A stretch of DNA of 64,000 nt from Labilibacter marinus (GTDB taxonomy: Bacteria > Bacteroidota > Bacteroidia > Bacteroidales > Marinilabiliaceae), in assembly GCF_001659685.2 (NCBI RefSeq), contig NZ_LXYE02000044.1:1-64000 (forward strand), in the 5' to 3' direction. Shown here one piece after another: positions 26,901 to 41,900 of the stretch. Within the stretch, counting starts at the first letter, position 1. Each line of letters opens with the position of its first letter. The translations under genes and the position numbers were made by a program. The notes beneath the pieces are model-generated. The model had not been told where the DNA came from and ran no database searches. It worked only from the letters and a program-made list of their open reading frames with translations.

Positions 26901-29900
26901 GGCACACTTCCAGATAGATTTACGGAATCTGTACAAATAGGCCTATCATGACCTGCAAAGGAAATGGATGGTGCATTATTCGTAATCGTTATGGTATCAC
27001 GCTTAACACAATCAGCTCCAGCTCCAGGCACTTGAACTTCCCAAACAAGAACGTTGACTCCAGGAGATAAAGCATGAACATATGTACCTACAATTTCATC
27101 TGTATAGGCACCTGCATCATTTTTACCTTTACCTGAACCTTCTATAACTCTCCATTTTCCTTCACCATACTTAGGTATCGAAGGATTAATTTCTGCTGAA
27201 TCTGCACAAACCACCAAATCATCTCCTGCCAAAGCCTCTGATGGCTCATGATTAAAAATACTTATCGTATCATAGGAGTGACAAACATCATTCGTAATTT
27301 CATATTTAATTACATTTTCACCTTGATTTAAACCTCTTATGGTAGTTTTTGGATCTGTATCATCATCAAAGGCTCCACCTCCAGATAAAACAGTCCAACT
27401 AGGTGTACCATAAATCGGTTCTCTTGCTTCTAGTTTTGCTTCATTACCACATTCCGTAATATCGAATCCAGCCCAAGCATCAGATGGTTTATTATTAATT
27501 ATAACAACTGTATCTGTTGTAAACTGACTTCCTTTTCCAACAAACCTCAGCGTCCACCTTAAGACGTTACGTCCAGGTGAAACATCGTAAATATTAACTT
27601 TTGGATCATTGTTATTATCATTTTCAAACTTCACTCCACCTTTATCAACAGTCCACTCACCAAAGGTGTTTTCAGGTAAATTAGCTTGTAATGTTGTAAA
27701 GTCTTCACAAAGATCTAATTGATCCCAGCCTGCTTCCGCCTGAGCCAGTGCTCCACTTTGAACCTCAACATCTACATAGTCTGAACAGTTTAATTTAGTT
27801 ACTGTCCATCTAAATCTGTTGATATTAGGGAATAAATTCTCAACTCGAGAAGTATGAGAAGTTGGATTAATGATATCTCCTCTACCTTCCAATAAGGTCC
27901 AAACTCCAGATCCCTCAGTAGGATTCTCGGCTATTAAGTTAGTGTAACTCTCGTCTGTTGAGATTTTTGGCGTTGCACTAACTGGCATTGGAGCGTTATT
28001 CGTTACAATTAATGTATCTGTAGAAACACAACTATTCTGTGTTATGGTCCATACTACTTTATTATTACCAGGACTCAAGGACTCAATACTTGCATTTGGA
28101 TTGGTATCTGCAGGCCTAAAACCTCCACTACCTTCACCACTAACCACAGACCATACTCCAGTAGCTCCTGCAGGAGCTGGGGTACCGTGCAATTGAGCTA
28201 TGGTTCCACAGACAGCAGTATCTGCGCCTGCGTATACATCTACATGAAGGTTGGTTACCGTAAACTCAACCGATGAAGAACAACTATTGTTGGTAACTGT
28301 CCAACGCATGATATTATCTCCATTAGCCAAATCATATACTCTTGTAGTTGGATCAGCAGGATTATCAAATCTGCCTTTTCCTGCTACCACCGACCATACT
28401 CCTGCTCCATAGACTGGAGAAACAGCATGTAAGTTGTACTCTTCATCACAAACACTGATAGTAGAATTACCTCCTGAAATTTCTGCTATAGTAGGCTGAT
28501 CATTTCTAATCACAACCGAATCTACACTTGCGCAGCCATTTCTTGTCAACGTCCAAACAAATACATTACGACCACCATTGGTTTGACTTAGACCAGAAAC
28601 CGTTGTTTTCGGATCATTAGCATCTGTAAATACACCCGTCCCAATGTTGTCTTTAATGGTCCAAACTCCAATAGCACCTGAAGGATAATCATCATTACCA
28701 TTTAGCTGGGTAGTTCCATCACAAGTAAATACATCGACCCCCGCACCAACATTTAATGCATTGTTTCTTACTGTTACGATGGTTTTAGATAAACAATCAC
28801 CTCTCAAGATATTCCAACTTAATTGATGATCTCCTTTTGCAATATTGCTAACATTTATCGTTGTATTGTTAAAATCATCTATCGTTACCGAACCAGTTTC
28901 AATTCTCCAATATCCTATTTCACCAACAACAGGAATACTCGCTTTTAGTACAGCAGAATTGGTTTGACATGGTAAATCAAGCATAGTAATAACTACATCA
29001 CTCGCATTATAAATAACAGCTTGAGTTGGCTCATTATTGATTACATCAACAGATGCAGAACTATAACAAGCTCCTTTTCTAATGGTCCAAGTAAATGTAT
29101 TTACACCTGCATCCATATTGTTAACTACAGTTCGCTCATTGGTTGAAGAAACAATAAACCCTCCTCCTGTTGTCGACCAATATGCTTCATCTGCATCGTC
29201 AACAGCCAGTAACGGTGTTCCATCTAAAGTGATAGTACCATCACAAACCTTATCGCTTAAGGCGGTTGCATTAACGGTTACCTGATCGTTATAAATAATT
29301 ACAGTATCTGATAATGAACAGCCTGTAGTAATATTTGTCACAGTCCATACAAATATATTTTCACCTTGAGACAAGTTATATAATTGAGCGTTAGGCCTTA
29401 CCTCATCGATTGGCTTATTAACATACTGTCCGGCTCCTTTTATAATTTGCCATTGTCCTGATTCTCCACCATTTAGTGGGTCAGCACTTAAGGTATAGGT
29501 AGTTTGACAAATTCGCTCATCTGCACCTGCATATGGCGCAGGAAGCGCAGTAACATTTACTGTCAACGGTGGCGACCATGGTTCCGCATTACTACAAACA
29601 TTAATAGGACGCACATAAATATCTCCTACAGTTGATGGAATATTAGGATCTAGGTCTATTATAATAGAAGTACCTGTTCCATCTCCTTGTAAGATAAATC
29701 CAGCAGGCAATGACCACTCGTAAGAGCTTGCATTAGCTACAGGGTTTATACTATATATAATACCTGTTGAACCTTCACATAAATCAGTATCACCTGTTGG
29801 TGCAATTGTAATTTCATCAGGTAATAAACTTGCATTCACCCATCGCTCGATGCTTGTATTTACTCCACAAGCATTTTCTGCATAAACTCTTACATATCCA

Positions 29901-32900
29901 CCAGTAAAGTCTCTTTCAAAATCTATTACTATATCCGTTGTACCATCACCCGTTATAATATTCATCCCTGGGTCAACAGACCAATCATAGCTAGTAGCAT
30001 TGGCTACCGCAGTTACTGAATAATCAACTCCTGATTGACCTTGACATACCTCACCTAAATCAATCGCACTTTCTATTACAGCTAATGCTTCTGGCAACTG
30101 ATTAACAATTACAGTGGCTACAATTGGTACATTAAAGTCCATGGAGCACCCTTTGGCATCCACAACTGATGTTATTTCATAAGTTGTTGTTACAAGTGGA
30201 GAAACATTCCAAACATGCGTTAATCCAGCAGGATTAACAACTAAACTTCCCTCAACCGTATTGGCCTCATAGGTTATTGTGTACGGAGCAACATTTTCGT
30301 TAAATGCAATAGTAAGGTTAGTATTATCTCCGATACAAATATCCGTACCTCCTGTTAAATTCACAATTGGCTTATTATTAATATCAACTAATACCCTTCC
30401 ATTACCTACATTATTACAAGAATTATCATCCGAAATATGATCAATCACGTAACTTGCATTGGCTACAGGGCTATCACTAAAGGTATATGTATTGGTAGCA
30501 ATACCTGTGATGGTATTTGAAGTACCATTATTTTCATCCCTCCAGGTAAAGCTAAATGGTGCTTTACCGGTAAAGTTTACAGACAAGCTTACTGTACCGT
30601 CTTCACAAACTTCAGAAGGACCAGTGATATTAGCAGTAGGCAATTCATGAACAATAACCTGTACTTTATTTCCAGCGCTTTCTCCTTGCAAACAAGTTGC
30701 ATTTCCATCCATCGCCACCTTACTTACAGCATAAGTCCTACTTGAAGTTGGATTAACTGTAATCACAAATGGCGTTGTATTTACTAAATGCTCTGTGGTT
30801 GCAAAATCATCATAAATAGATACCCTTAAATTACCATCTGCAAAATCCCAATTACTGGTGTTTATAGATAAATTATAACTATCTCCATCACAAATATCCA
30901 TATCTCCACTCACTGATGTTAAATCAACGACTGCAGCAGGTTGAGTAATCAGCATAAAATTAGACAACTCACAGAAATTTCTATCTGGAACTTTCGTGTC
31001 AAAATCATCCGCATGGTCCTTCACCGTAATGGTGTAATTACCAGCTGGTAGATTAGGGAATGTAAACGGTACACCAGCTTTAGCATCTACTTTAGCTGAA
31101 GAGTATCCTTCAGTACTTCTAATTTCAACTAAATAGTCACCTAAAGCACTTGGTTTACCTCCATTCACCTCAACGCTAATTTCGCCTGTAATAGTCCCAA
31201 AACAAAGTACATCATTAACCTTAGTAGTTATTAAACTTAAAGGTAAATATTCTTCAATTAATATATCCTCTTGATAACTTACTGGTACATTATCTGTAAC
31301 AATTACTCGATAAGTACCCGGAGCTAAATCAGTCAAATGATGCTCTGTATCTTCAATATCTACATTGGTTCCTGGTCCTGTAATCTGAATTCTATATCTA
31401 TCTCCTCCAATTGGGAATCCACCAAATACTCTATTGATATGTATTTCGCCATTATCATTACCTGAACATGGACTAATCTGGTGTACTGTTTTTTCAAAAC
31501 CAAGGGCTTCTCCTGGTTCTACAACACGAACCCCTGTTAGTTCAGCAGTACAGCCATTATCATCAGTGGCCACAACTCTATACGTTCCTGCACTTAATCC
31601 TACAGCTGGATTTAACAAACTAACAGATGTATTGCTAGCATCAAACCACTCTACAGATCTTGGAGCAGTTCCATCATAAACATCCACTAAGATTTGTCCA
31701 TTAGATCCACCAGGAATTGAAACATCAGTTATTTGTGGGTTATCAACTTTGATATGTGTAGTTGGCTCTTCTACTTCTATATTTCCAGAAGCAACTGTAC
31801 AGCCGTTAGCATCTTCTACTGTCAAATTATAAGTTCCTGCTAATAATCCAGTCGGATTACTTCCTGTTGCAACGCTAGTTCCTCCAGTCCAGATATAGAA
31901 ATAATCTCCTGAAGTTGGTGTTACTCCACCCGAAACGGTTACATCAATAGCTCCTGTGGCATATCCATGACACAATATATCTGTTACAACAATATTATCA
32001 ATAGTTAGTGGAGTCGAAGGTCCTTTTATTTCATACGATTGGATGAATTCACAATTCAGGTCAATATCAACAACTCGTAATCCATAGATACCCTGTACAA
32101 GGTTATCGTGAACATTAGTCCCAAGAACACCATTCCAGTAATAAGCATAATTACCAGATCCACCAGTGACAGTCGCTTCTAATCTTCCTCCTGACTCACC
32201 GAAACAAATTTTAGAATCGAAAGCAGCAACATTAACTGTTAAACCAGTGCTTGCGGTTACCGTGAAACGATGTGTTATAGCACAGTCTGTTCCCAAGGCA
32301 TCAGTTCTTCCATCCGTAATGGTAACATCATATACACCTTCGCTCAATCCACTTTGGTTTTGAGCACCAGCCACTATTCTTGTGGCATCACCAGAAATAA
32401 CATTCCATGTATAAACGTAATTCCCATCACCTCCAAATACATCATAACTAATTGTTCCATCGTCATTTCCAGAACAAGAAACAGGGGTAATTACTTCATT
32501 TAGTATCTCAATACCATCTGTTAATGTTTCTGATAAAGTAGCCGTACAACTTCTGCCATCACCTAAATCAGAAACAACTACAGTATAGGTACCTCCTGTT
32601 AAACCATTTTGATCTTCATTACCTTGAACTAATCCAGTACCATCGGCAGAGCTCCAATTATAAGAGAAACCAGCTCCAAAACCTCCTGTAGCGGTCAAAT
32701 TAATTGCTCCACCAGTTCCATTACAAATTGTTTCAGTTGGAACCGCAGATAGTACAATTTCAGCATCTTGTAATACAGTAAAGTTAGCCGTTGAAGAACA
32801 ACCTCCGTTTATACTTGCATCCGTAACTGTTAATGTATAATTATCAGCTGGTAAGTTATATTGATTTTTGTTAGTCGGTAAATTAGCACCCACAACAGGC

Positions 32901-35900
32901 GACCAACTGTAGCTATAAGGAGCATTCCCTCCAGAAACTTCCACTTCTATCTGACCATCACTCTGACCAAAACACGATGTATTCACTATCGTTTCATCAA
33001 TGGCAATCGCCTGAGGTTCATTTATATTTATTGTAAATGTTCTTAAACAGTTACCTGTTCCATCATTTTCACTTAAATCAGTAATTATTACAGTATAAGG
33101 TCCTGCATATAAATCATCAATATTTCTATCTGTCGATGTAAATCCACCCGGACCAGTCCATGCAAAAGTAAAGTTACCTGTACCTCCAGCCACATTTAAT
33201 ACAATAGACCCATTATCTCCACCATTACATGTTACATGGTTAACATCCGGATTAATAGTTACTTCATTTGGTACTGTTATTGACCTGGTAACCTCACACT
33301 GATTATCATCCTTAATGGTAATAGAATATAAACCACCTTCGTAAATTTCAATATTCTCAGGATCTACAGGAACTGCAGGAGTAAATGTTGGCCCATCCCA
33401 TAAGTAAGTATAATTTCCTCTACCTCCTTTTAAATCTTTAATTCTTAAGGTTCTTTCGTACGGATCACAACTTGTGTAGTCGAAGCTTGCTGTATAAGTA
33501 ATTGGATTTGGTTGAGAAACCACAAAAGCCTCATCCGCTATACATGTTTCACCATTGATAATAGAAGTTACTTCAACGGTATAATTACCCGCAGATAGGT
33601 CCACTTGATCTTCCAAGTTATTGGTTACAATACCTGGTCCTGTCCATAAGTAACTTGTTGCTGCAGAAACACCCGCCACATCAATCGTTATGGCACCATT
33701 AGCATCTCCATTACAACTTACATCTTTAATGGTTGGCGTAATAACAATCGTATTATCAACTCCAACCGTAAATATTTTGGTTACTGAACATAAAGCTCTA
33801 TCTGGATCAGTAATTTCAAGTATATAGGTACCTACGGATAAACCTGATTGATTTAAAGTTGAATTATCTAGTCCAATACCTCCATCAGTAGTCGTCCAAT
33901 TGTAGGTATAGTTAACCGAAGCTCCTGCTATATTAATTCCTGTTATAGCGCCATTATTAATTCCTGCACAAGTAGTATTTACAACAGCATTGTTAGTAAT
34001 CACAATATGCTCTAATGTAAATGAATACTCAATTGCACATGTTGCAGGGTCGGTAGAATTAAGATCAAGAACGGTTAAGTTATACGTTCCTGCACTCAAG
34101 TTAGCTACTGACTCTGAATGTGTAGCTCCTACTGCAATAGTTATTGGCTTTGCAATAGATGCCTCAGGTAATAATATTTGATAGTTGTAGTTACCTCCCG
34201 ACGGAACTCCTCCTGTAAGATCAAATGTAAATGTTCCACTACTTGCATTTACAGGATCGCAACTAATATCATGTGCCTCATTACTTAATGCAAAAGCTAC
34301 AGCAGGCTCATCAATGGTAACATTCTTAGTGACTGTTGCACAGCTTACTCCACGCGCATCAGAAACTTCTATTACATAATTACCTGCAACCAAATTAGCA
34401 AAGGTAAATGCTGCACTTCCATCTCCGTTTTGTGTTGATTGGCCTGTTACATCAACAGTATAAGGAGATACTCCACCTGCAATACTTACTGTAATAATAC
34501 CACCATCGTCTCCAACACAAGTTGTAACATCACTAATTACTTCATTAATAGTAATAGCACTTCCATCATTTACAACAATGTTATCTTCAGTTACTGTACA
34601 AAGGTCTCCTAAACTAGTTACTGTTAAGCTGTAATTACCTGCATATAAATCATCGATAGTTGCAGCTCCGTTGGCTTGATAGATGACATAAGCCGGTATT
34701 GCCAAAGTAGCATCCCACTTATACCAGTCGTAACGATAACTTCCTCCTGCTCTTCCTGCTACAGAAACATCAATAGTACCATCGTTACCACCTGTACATG
34801 TTACATCTTCAACATCTTGAATAGTAATAACCAGCTCATTAGGCTCTTCTACTTCATCCGTAACATCATATTTACAACCAGTTGCACTTTCTACAACAAC
34901 ATAAAATTCTTCTGCTGCAACAACTGGATTAATTGAATTATTAATAACACTGGTTGTTAAATCATCAAATAATGGACCTGATAAGAACGTTCCTTTTGAT
35001 CCACTCCAAGTTATTATATCTGAAGATAAAGGAAGACGACCGTTTAAAACAGCAAGAACATTACCATCTGCTGCTCCAAAACAGCTAATATCATTGGCTG
35101 TTAATACTAAATTAATTTCAGGATCTTGTTCTATTCGAATATTGTCCTGGTAATAAACAGTCCCTTTACTGTCTGTAGCATTAATCGTATAAGTACCTGC
35201 TTTTAAACCAGTCACTTTAGAATTAACTGAAGCTGGTGTAATTAAGCCTGAACTATACGCTGGAGAACCATCATCAAGGTTACCTGTGATGGTATATTCA
35301 ATTCCTCCATTATTAGGGTTTGCAAAAGCTACTTCAATTTCTCCATTTGTATCTCCAAAGCAAACAGCATCCTTAGGCGTAACCACAGCCGTTAAAGGAT
35401 ATGGCTGTCCTATTACAATACCAGAAATAGTCGTATCACAACCAGAAGCATCCTCAATGGTAAACTCATAAATTCCAGCTAATAGGTCTGTTCTGATAAA
35501 GCTAGTTACTGTTGCATCATCTGACCATGAAATAGTATAAGGCGCACCATTATTACCTGTATAGGTATGCACATCAATGATACCATCGTTTAGTCCATAA
35601 ATCGTCGCATCCTCATCATCCCAATCAATATCAAATAGATCTGGTTCTACAATAGTTCTCTTCTCTGAAATAATACATCCATCTTGATTCGTAACATTAG
35701 TTATATATTCTCCTTCTAAACCAAGTGTTTTAGTTGCATTCCCAGCCAAAGGACCATTATATACCTCGCCTAATGTAGGGTCAAGAATTTGCCAACTTTC
35801 GCTACCATCGGTTCTTCCTGCTAAAGATAAATTGATTGATCCAACTCCTCCGTTACACGGAATATCAACTGGAACAATAGTTAACACTGTTTCAGTATTT

Positions 35901-38900
35901 TCAGCAATCACAATATTATTAATTGGGAAAGTTTGCCCTGCACCATCTGTAACATTTACCTGATATGTACCTGCTTTTAACGCAGTAAATTCGGTATAAC
36001 TAGTTACGCTATTATCCCCTGCAAATGGTGATCCATCATCATGAGTACCTGTTATGTCAACACTAAACGGAGCTACTCCAGAACTAATATTAACCGTAAT
36101 TACTCCATCGTCATTTCCATAACAATTTATTGGCGTAGGCACTGCTGTTACAACTAATGCCTGACCAGGTTCACTAACTAATAAATTAGGACTAGTAAAT
36201 GTACATCCTACATTATCTGTAATTACATATTGATAAATACCTGTTGTTATTGCCGGGTTATCAACACCTGTTACTCCTGTAGCTACAAATGTTCCTGTAC
36301 CGTCGTCCTTGTACCAAACGATAGAACTTACCGTATTGACACTTGTAATATTATCTACAAATATTCTACCATCAGTACCTCCATTTGTAGAAACATGAGT
36401 TATTGTTTCTGTAGCAGTTATAGCCGTTGGATTTGTTAAAGTAATAGGTGTCGATGTTGCCACACAGCCCTGATCACTTAGAACACTTATGGTATATTCT
36501 CCAGCAAATAAACCGGATTGCGCACGCATATCAGTCGTTCCATCATTAACTGCTCCTGAAACCGACCATCCTAATGGATTAGATCGTGACCAGGTTATAG
36601 TTGATGTTGCTACATTAATGGCATGACCTGTAATTTCAACCTCGATACTTCCATCTCCAATTGCATTACACGTTGGATCGCTTACCGAAACTGTATTGAT
36701 TACTAATTCATTAGGCTGGGTAATATCAACCACGTAAGTTGCTATCTCACCAGTAGCATTATCGGTTACATTTATGGTATACTGCCCGGCCTCTAAATTT
36801 TCTCGTAATAAGTTCTTACCTAATTGGGTATCATTAAAAGTATAATTCGGATTACCAGATTCTAATACTCCTACTATATCAAACTCAAAATCGCCACCTC
36901 CACTAATAACTTGTATAGAGAGTTTTCCATCATTTGCTCCATAACAAGTAAGGTTTATCTTATCCAAGTTAGGATCTTTAACTGCGAACTCTAAAGGTTC
37001 TGTTAAAGTAATATCAGCGCTTGTATAAATACAGTTTTCTACATCTTTGATTTTAAAACGGTATGTACCTGCACCAAAAGTATTTACCGACCATACATTA
37101 TCGTATAATGGAGACATTGTTGCTTCAACTCCAGCCACAACAGTAAACCATTCGATAGAATGCCCTGGATTGCTACCAGTATGGGTATGTACATCAATAA
37201 CACCATCAGCTCCATTGTATTTTGTTAAGTTAATGGCAGTAAAATTAACAGTCCATGCCAATGGTTCATTAACCACATAATCAACTGAAGTTTTTGTACA
37301 GCCGTTATCATCTTCTACAATAACAAAGTATGTTCCTTCACTTAAACCTGTTACCTCGTCGAAACCAGTAGAAACAATTACATTTGGTGTTCCTTTTTTA
37401 TACCAGGTAAACTGATAATCACCTACAGGTACAACTGAACCACCATTTACATTTCCTTGAAGATCTATTTCTCCATTTATTCCGTTTTTACATGAAACAT
37501 GACTTATCGTTTCAACTCCAATACTAATTGCAGATACGGGTTGATCGATTGTTGCTTCAGCAATTATAACCTGGTTAGTTTTTTTACAACCAGTACCTAA
37601 ATCGTGAACATCTACAGTGTAAGTTCCAGATGACAAACCTGTTAAAGGAGAGGAATTCCAATTCGTTCCTCCATCAATACTATACTCGAATGGTCCAACT
37701 CCACCTGCAGTGGTCAATGCCAACTGTCCCGTACTGGCACCATTACATAATACATCCGTTGCAACAGCAGTCGTGGTAAAGTCCGAAGGTTCAGTAATTT
37801 CAAATGTTGTAGCAAATGAGCATGTAACATCTGCCTGATCTCTAACTTGAAGATTATAATTGGCCGCACCTAATAAATTAAAGGTATGCGTAACACCTGT
37901 ACCGGCTACCCAACCTAATCCGTCAATGTAGTAATCATAATTACCACTACCTCCTGAGGCTGTAAGCTCTATTACTCCATCTGTATTACCATTACACGAA
38001 ACATTTGTATGCCCAGTAACTACTAAACTTAATGCATTTGGTTGATTAACAGTAATAGGAGGATGTAATCTATACTCACAAACCACACCACTATTCGGGT
38101 CTCTTACCCAAATCGTATGATCGCCTGCACTTAAGCCCGTTGCAGTAAAAGTAGCAATTGCCTGATCAGCACTCCAACCAGAATTATCTACATTAAAACT
38201 ATATGTACCAGATCCACCAGAAGCAATTACGCGAATTTCTCCTGTTGCATTTCCATTACATGTAACATGAACAATATTATCTGTGAGTAAAGAAAGTGCA
38301 ACTGGTTCTCCAACTGTATAAACTTTTGCAGCAACACAACCTAAATTATCTTCAATAGTAACTTCATAATCTCCAGCAAGTAAATTTGAAGGGTTATCAG
38401 TTTTTCCTCCATCAATATCTGGAACATTAATATTAGTCGCTACATTTTTCCATTGGTAAGTATAAGGAGCAGTACCTCCTGCCGCTGTAATATTAATATC
38501 TCCATCCGCTGCGCCATTGCAGGTTGCATTATTAACATTTTCAAAAGTAATGTTAATCGCAGCTAAAGGTTGAGAAATAGTAATTGGTAAAATTCGGTCC
38601 TTCTCACAGAAATCTACTGAGACTGTTCCCAGATCTCTAACAGAAACTTCATAAGTTCCTTGAGGATAGCCAATAAAACTATTAAGATTACTCCAAGCAG
38701 TGATGTAAGCAGTTCCATCATGTAATCTATATTCAAATGGACCAACACCTCCTACTGTAGTAACAACAAATTCACCATCACTACCTGCATTACAACTTAC
38801 ATCCTGATGACTAGCCACAACTTCTGAAATAACAAAGTCCGCAGGTTCTGTTAATGTTACCGTACTAACATCTATACTGTTACAAGCTGCATCTAAACTT

Positions 38901-41900
38901 TCGGCAATACTAAATGAATATGGCCCACTTGCCACATCTAATCCCGAGAATATATTACTTGCTTGCCAATTAGTTCCGCCATCTATTGAGTAAACATAAT
39001 TACCACTCCCTCCTACTCCTGTAAGTGTAACTGTTCCATCATTACCACTGTTACAAGAAACATTTGTAACTACAGGATTATTGAAAGATAGCTCAACCGG
39101 CTCTCCCACAGTAACTACTATACTTCCTGGTGTACATGATATTGCTGAAGGATTCGCATCTCTTACCCATACTGAATGATTACCCGCAAGCACACCTGCA
39201 ACCACATAAGTATCAGTAGCATTCGATACCCAGTCGCCTGGTAAGGCTACGCCAGGATTTACCAATGAGAACTCATAGGTTCCATTGCCTCCGCTAGCTT
39301 GAACACTGTACGAACCATCTGCTCTACCAAAACAAGTAGCAGAATTATTAGCAACTTCTGTTAATGTGAGAGCTGCTGCTGGTTCTGTGATGACAACATT
39401 AGTTGCAATGGTATAATTACATCTTTGATAATTTCTATCTCTAACTATGATGGAATAACTACCATCTTCCAAGTTATTAAATAAACATTCATCTGTATTT
39501 ACTCTGTTACTATTGATAAAGTTTGTTCCCCCATCGATACTAAATTGATAGTCGCCAGATCCACCACTTGCCTGAACTACAAACTCACCGTTACTTCCAT
39601 CTTTACAGAAATTGTCGATATGATTCACTACAGGATCAAATTCAATAAGTGACAGAGCCGTATTTTCGGAAATGGTTACATCAAAAGTTGTTGAACATCC
39701 ATTCGCATCTTCTACTAAGATGGCATATGTTCCAACTTGTAACTGACTAGCAGTTAATTTGTCAGCACTTAATTGAGCTGCACCTACACTAAGCGGCCAA
39801 GTAATATTATATCCACTTGGATAAGTAGCAAGGTCTGCTCCACCATAAGGAGTTCCTCCTGAAACAGTAATTGTTGCACTACCTTCACAAGTACCTCCCA
39901 TAGTACAAGGTGTACAACCCACATTTGTTTTATTATCTAAACTAACTGAAATTAAAGCCGAAGGTTCCGTATAGTTTACCACCAATGGCGACGCAACTTC
40001 GCAAGCTGCTGTTGACAAATCTCTTACTTCGAAACTGTGAGATCCATCTGACAAACCAGAAAAGGTTGGTGAGGCCTGCCATGTTGCTCCTGCATCATCA
40101 GAATATTCATATGTTCCACTTCCTCCACTAGTTCTTAAAGTAATCGTTCCATCATCAGCACCAGTACAGGTAATTTCATTTCTTGAATCTTCTTCTAAAA
40201 CTAATTCATACTCTTCAACTAAAACACTTCCTGTCATGATGGCATCACAACCACCCAAAACTGCTTTAACCGTATATATTCCTTCATCAACAAATAATCT
40301 GTCAGCACCAGTACCATCATTGTTATCATCAAAATTAAATGGTCCACCTGGACTAACTACTGTAATTGGAGTAGATAAACTTACTCCTCCATACAAAAGT
40401 TCATACGTTACTCCTGAATTAGAACCACTTAATCCGATAGATACTCCTTGCGGTGCATCATCGAAACAATAAGCTCCACCACCTACTACAGTATAAGTAC
40501 TAGCTGGTGCTCCAACAATTTCTATATTTTTAATCTCCGTAGTTAAACAACCGTTGGCATTTGTAAATTCATACGTAATTGCATGTGGCCCAATAGCCAA
40601 ACTACCTGGCGTTAAAACAGCCACTCCATCGTCTGCAACAACAGGATTACCTAGATCATCTGTTCCTGTATTTGCAAGACCTGGAACAACTTCAATAAAG
40701 TTACCAACTCCTCCAGCAAACATATCTCCTCTTAAGGTTATTGGTCCAGAAGATCTACATATTTTATCTCCTTCACTTACACCTGAAAATGTAACTGGAT
40801 CGTCTGAATAAACTTCAACTGTTTCAACAATAACTTTTTTACATCCATCAGCTGTTTTTGTAAACTCTAATGTTATTTCATATATACCTGAACCAACACC
40901 GGGATCAATAGTAGCTGTATTATTACTGTTATCAGTTAAAAATGGTGAAGCACTACCATTCTTAGTGGCTTTAAATACAGCTGTACCACCTGCAGCATCT
41001 GCACCACTTACGGTAATCACTGAAGTTCCACTACTTGTACAATAAGTATTTGTAGCAGATAATCCACTGATACCCACCTGAACAGGTACTACCTGTACAT
41101 TAAAAGTCTCAATAGGACTTGGACAACTAACTCCATTTACTGTATGAATAACAGTATGTGTAATTGTATTGGCAGTAGGATACTTATTAACTGAAGGATC
41201 CTGAGGATTAAAGAAACCTCCAGCAATACCATTACCACTAACCCCAGGGCCTGTGAATGAAGAAGATACGGCTCCTGATGCAGTAGCTAAATCAGCATGG
41301 CCAGCTAAATCAACTAAACCATCATTTTCGCAGAAATTGGATTGCGCCGTCGCATATGGTTCTGTATCAATCGTAAATACAGCATTTAATACTTCTATAA
41401 TTTCAACATTACTTACAACTGTATTCTGACATCCAGTTCCATCTGTATATTTATAAGTAATTATATATGCTCCATCTCCATATGCTCCAAACAAAGTAGA
41501 AGGAATGAAGTTATATGCCCCATTGGCCTGATTCATGGCAATATCTGTTCCATCAGGCGCTTCAATATCAAAAGTAGTTCCATCATTAGGCACACCTGCT
41601 GCACCATTGATAGATCCTAATAAATTATAAGACCCCATATCTGACGAACAATAACCCGTTCCTAAACCAGGAACGCTAATAGGAGTACCTATTGTAATCG
41701 ATCCTGTAGTAGAACCGTTACATCCATTAGCATCCGTATAATTAAGTGTTATCGTATGTGTTCCTGCACCAGCAGCTCCAGGATCAAATTCAGCTGTCCC
41801 GTCGGCGTTATTAGTTATACTACCTGCTGGACCAGTAAATGAAACTGTTTCACCTGCAGGCACTGGTGACAAAGAAGCAGCACCAAGATATGGTGTTAAA

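Noticed and set aside
24768-40207. The regular repeats as a possible CRISPR array or assembly artefact.
   Set aside because: The frame is intact over 20.9 kb and the units are diverged at the DNA level, as expected for old protein repeats.
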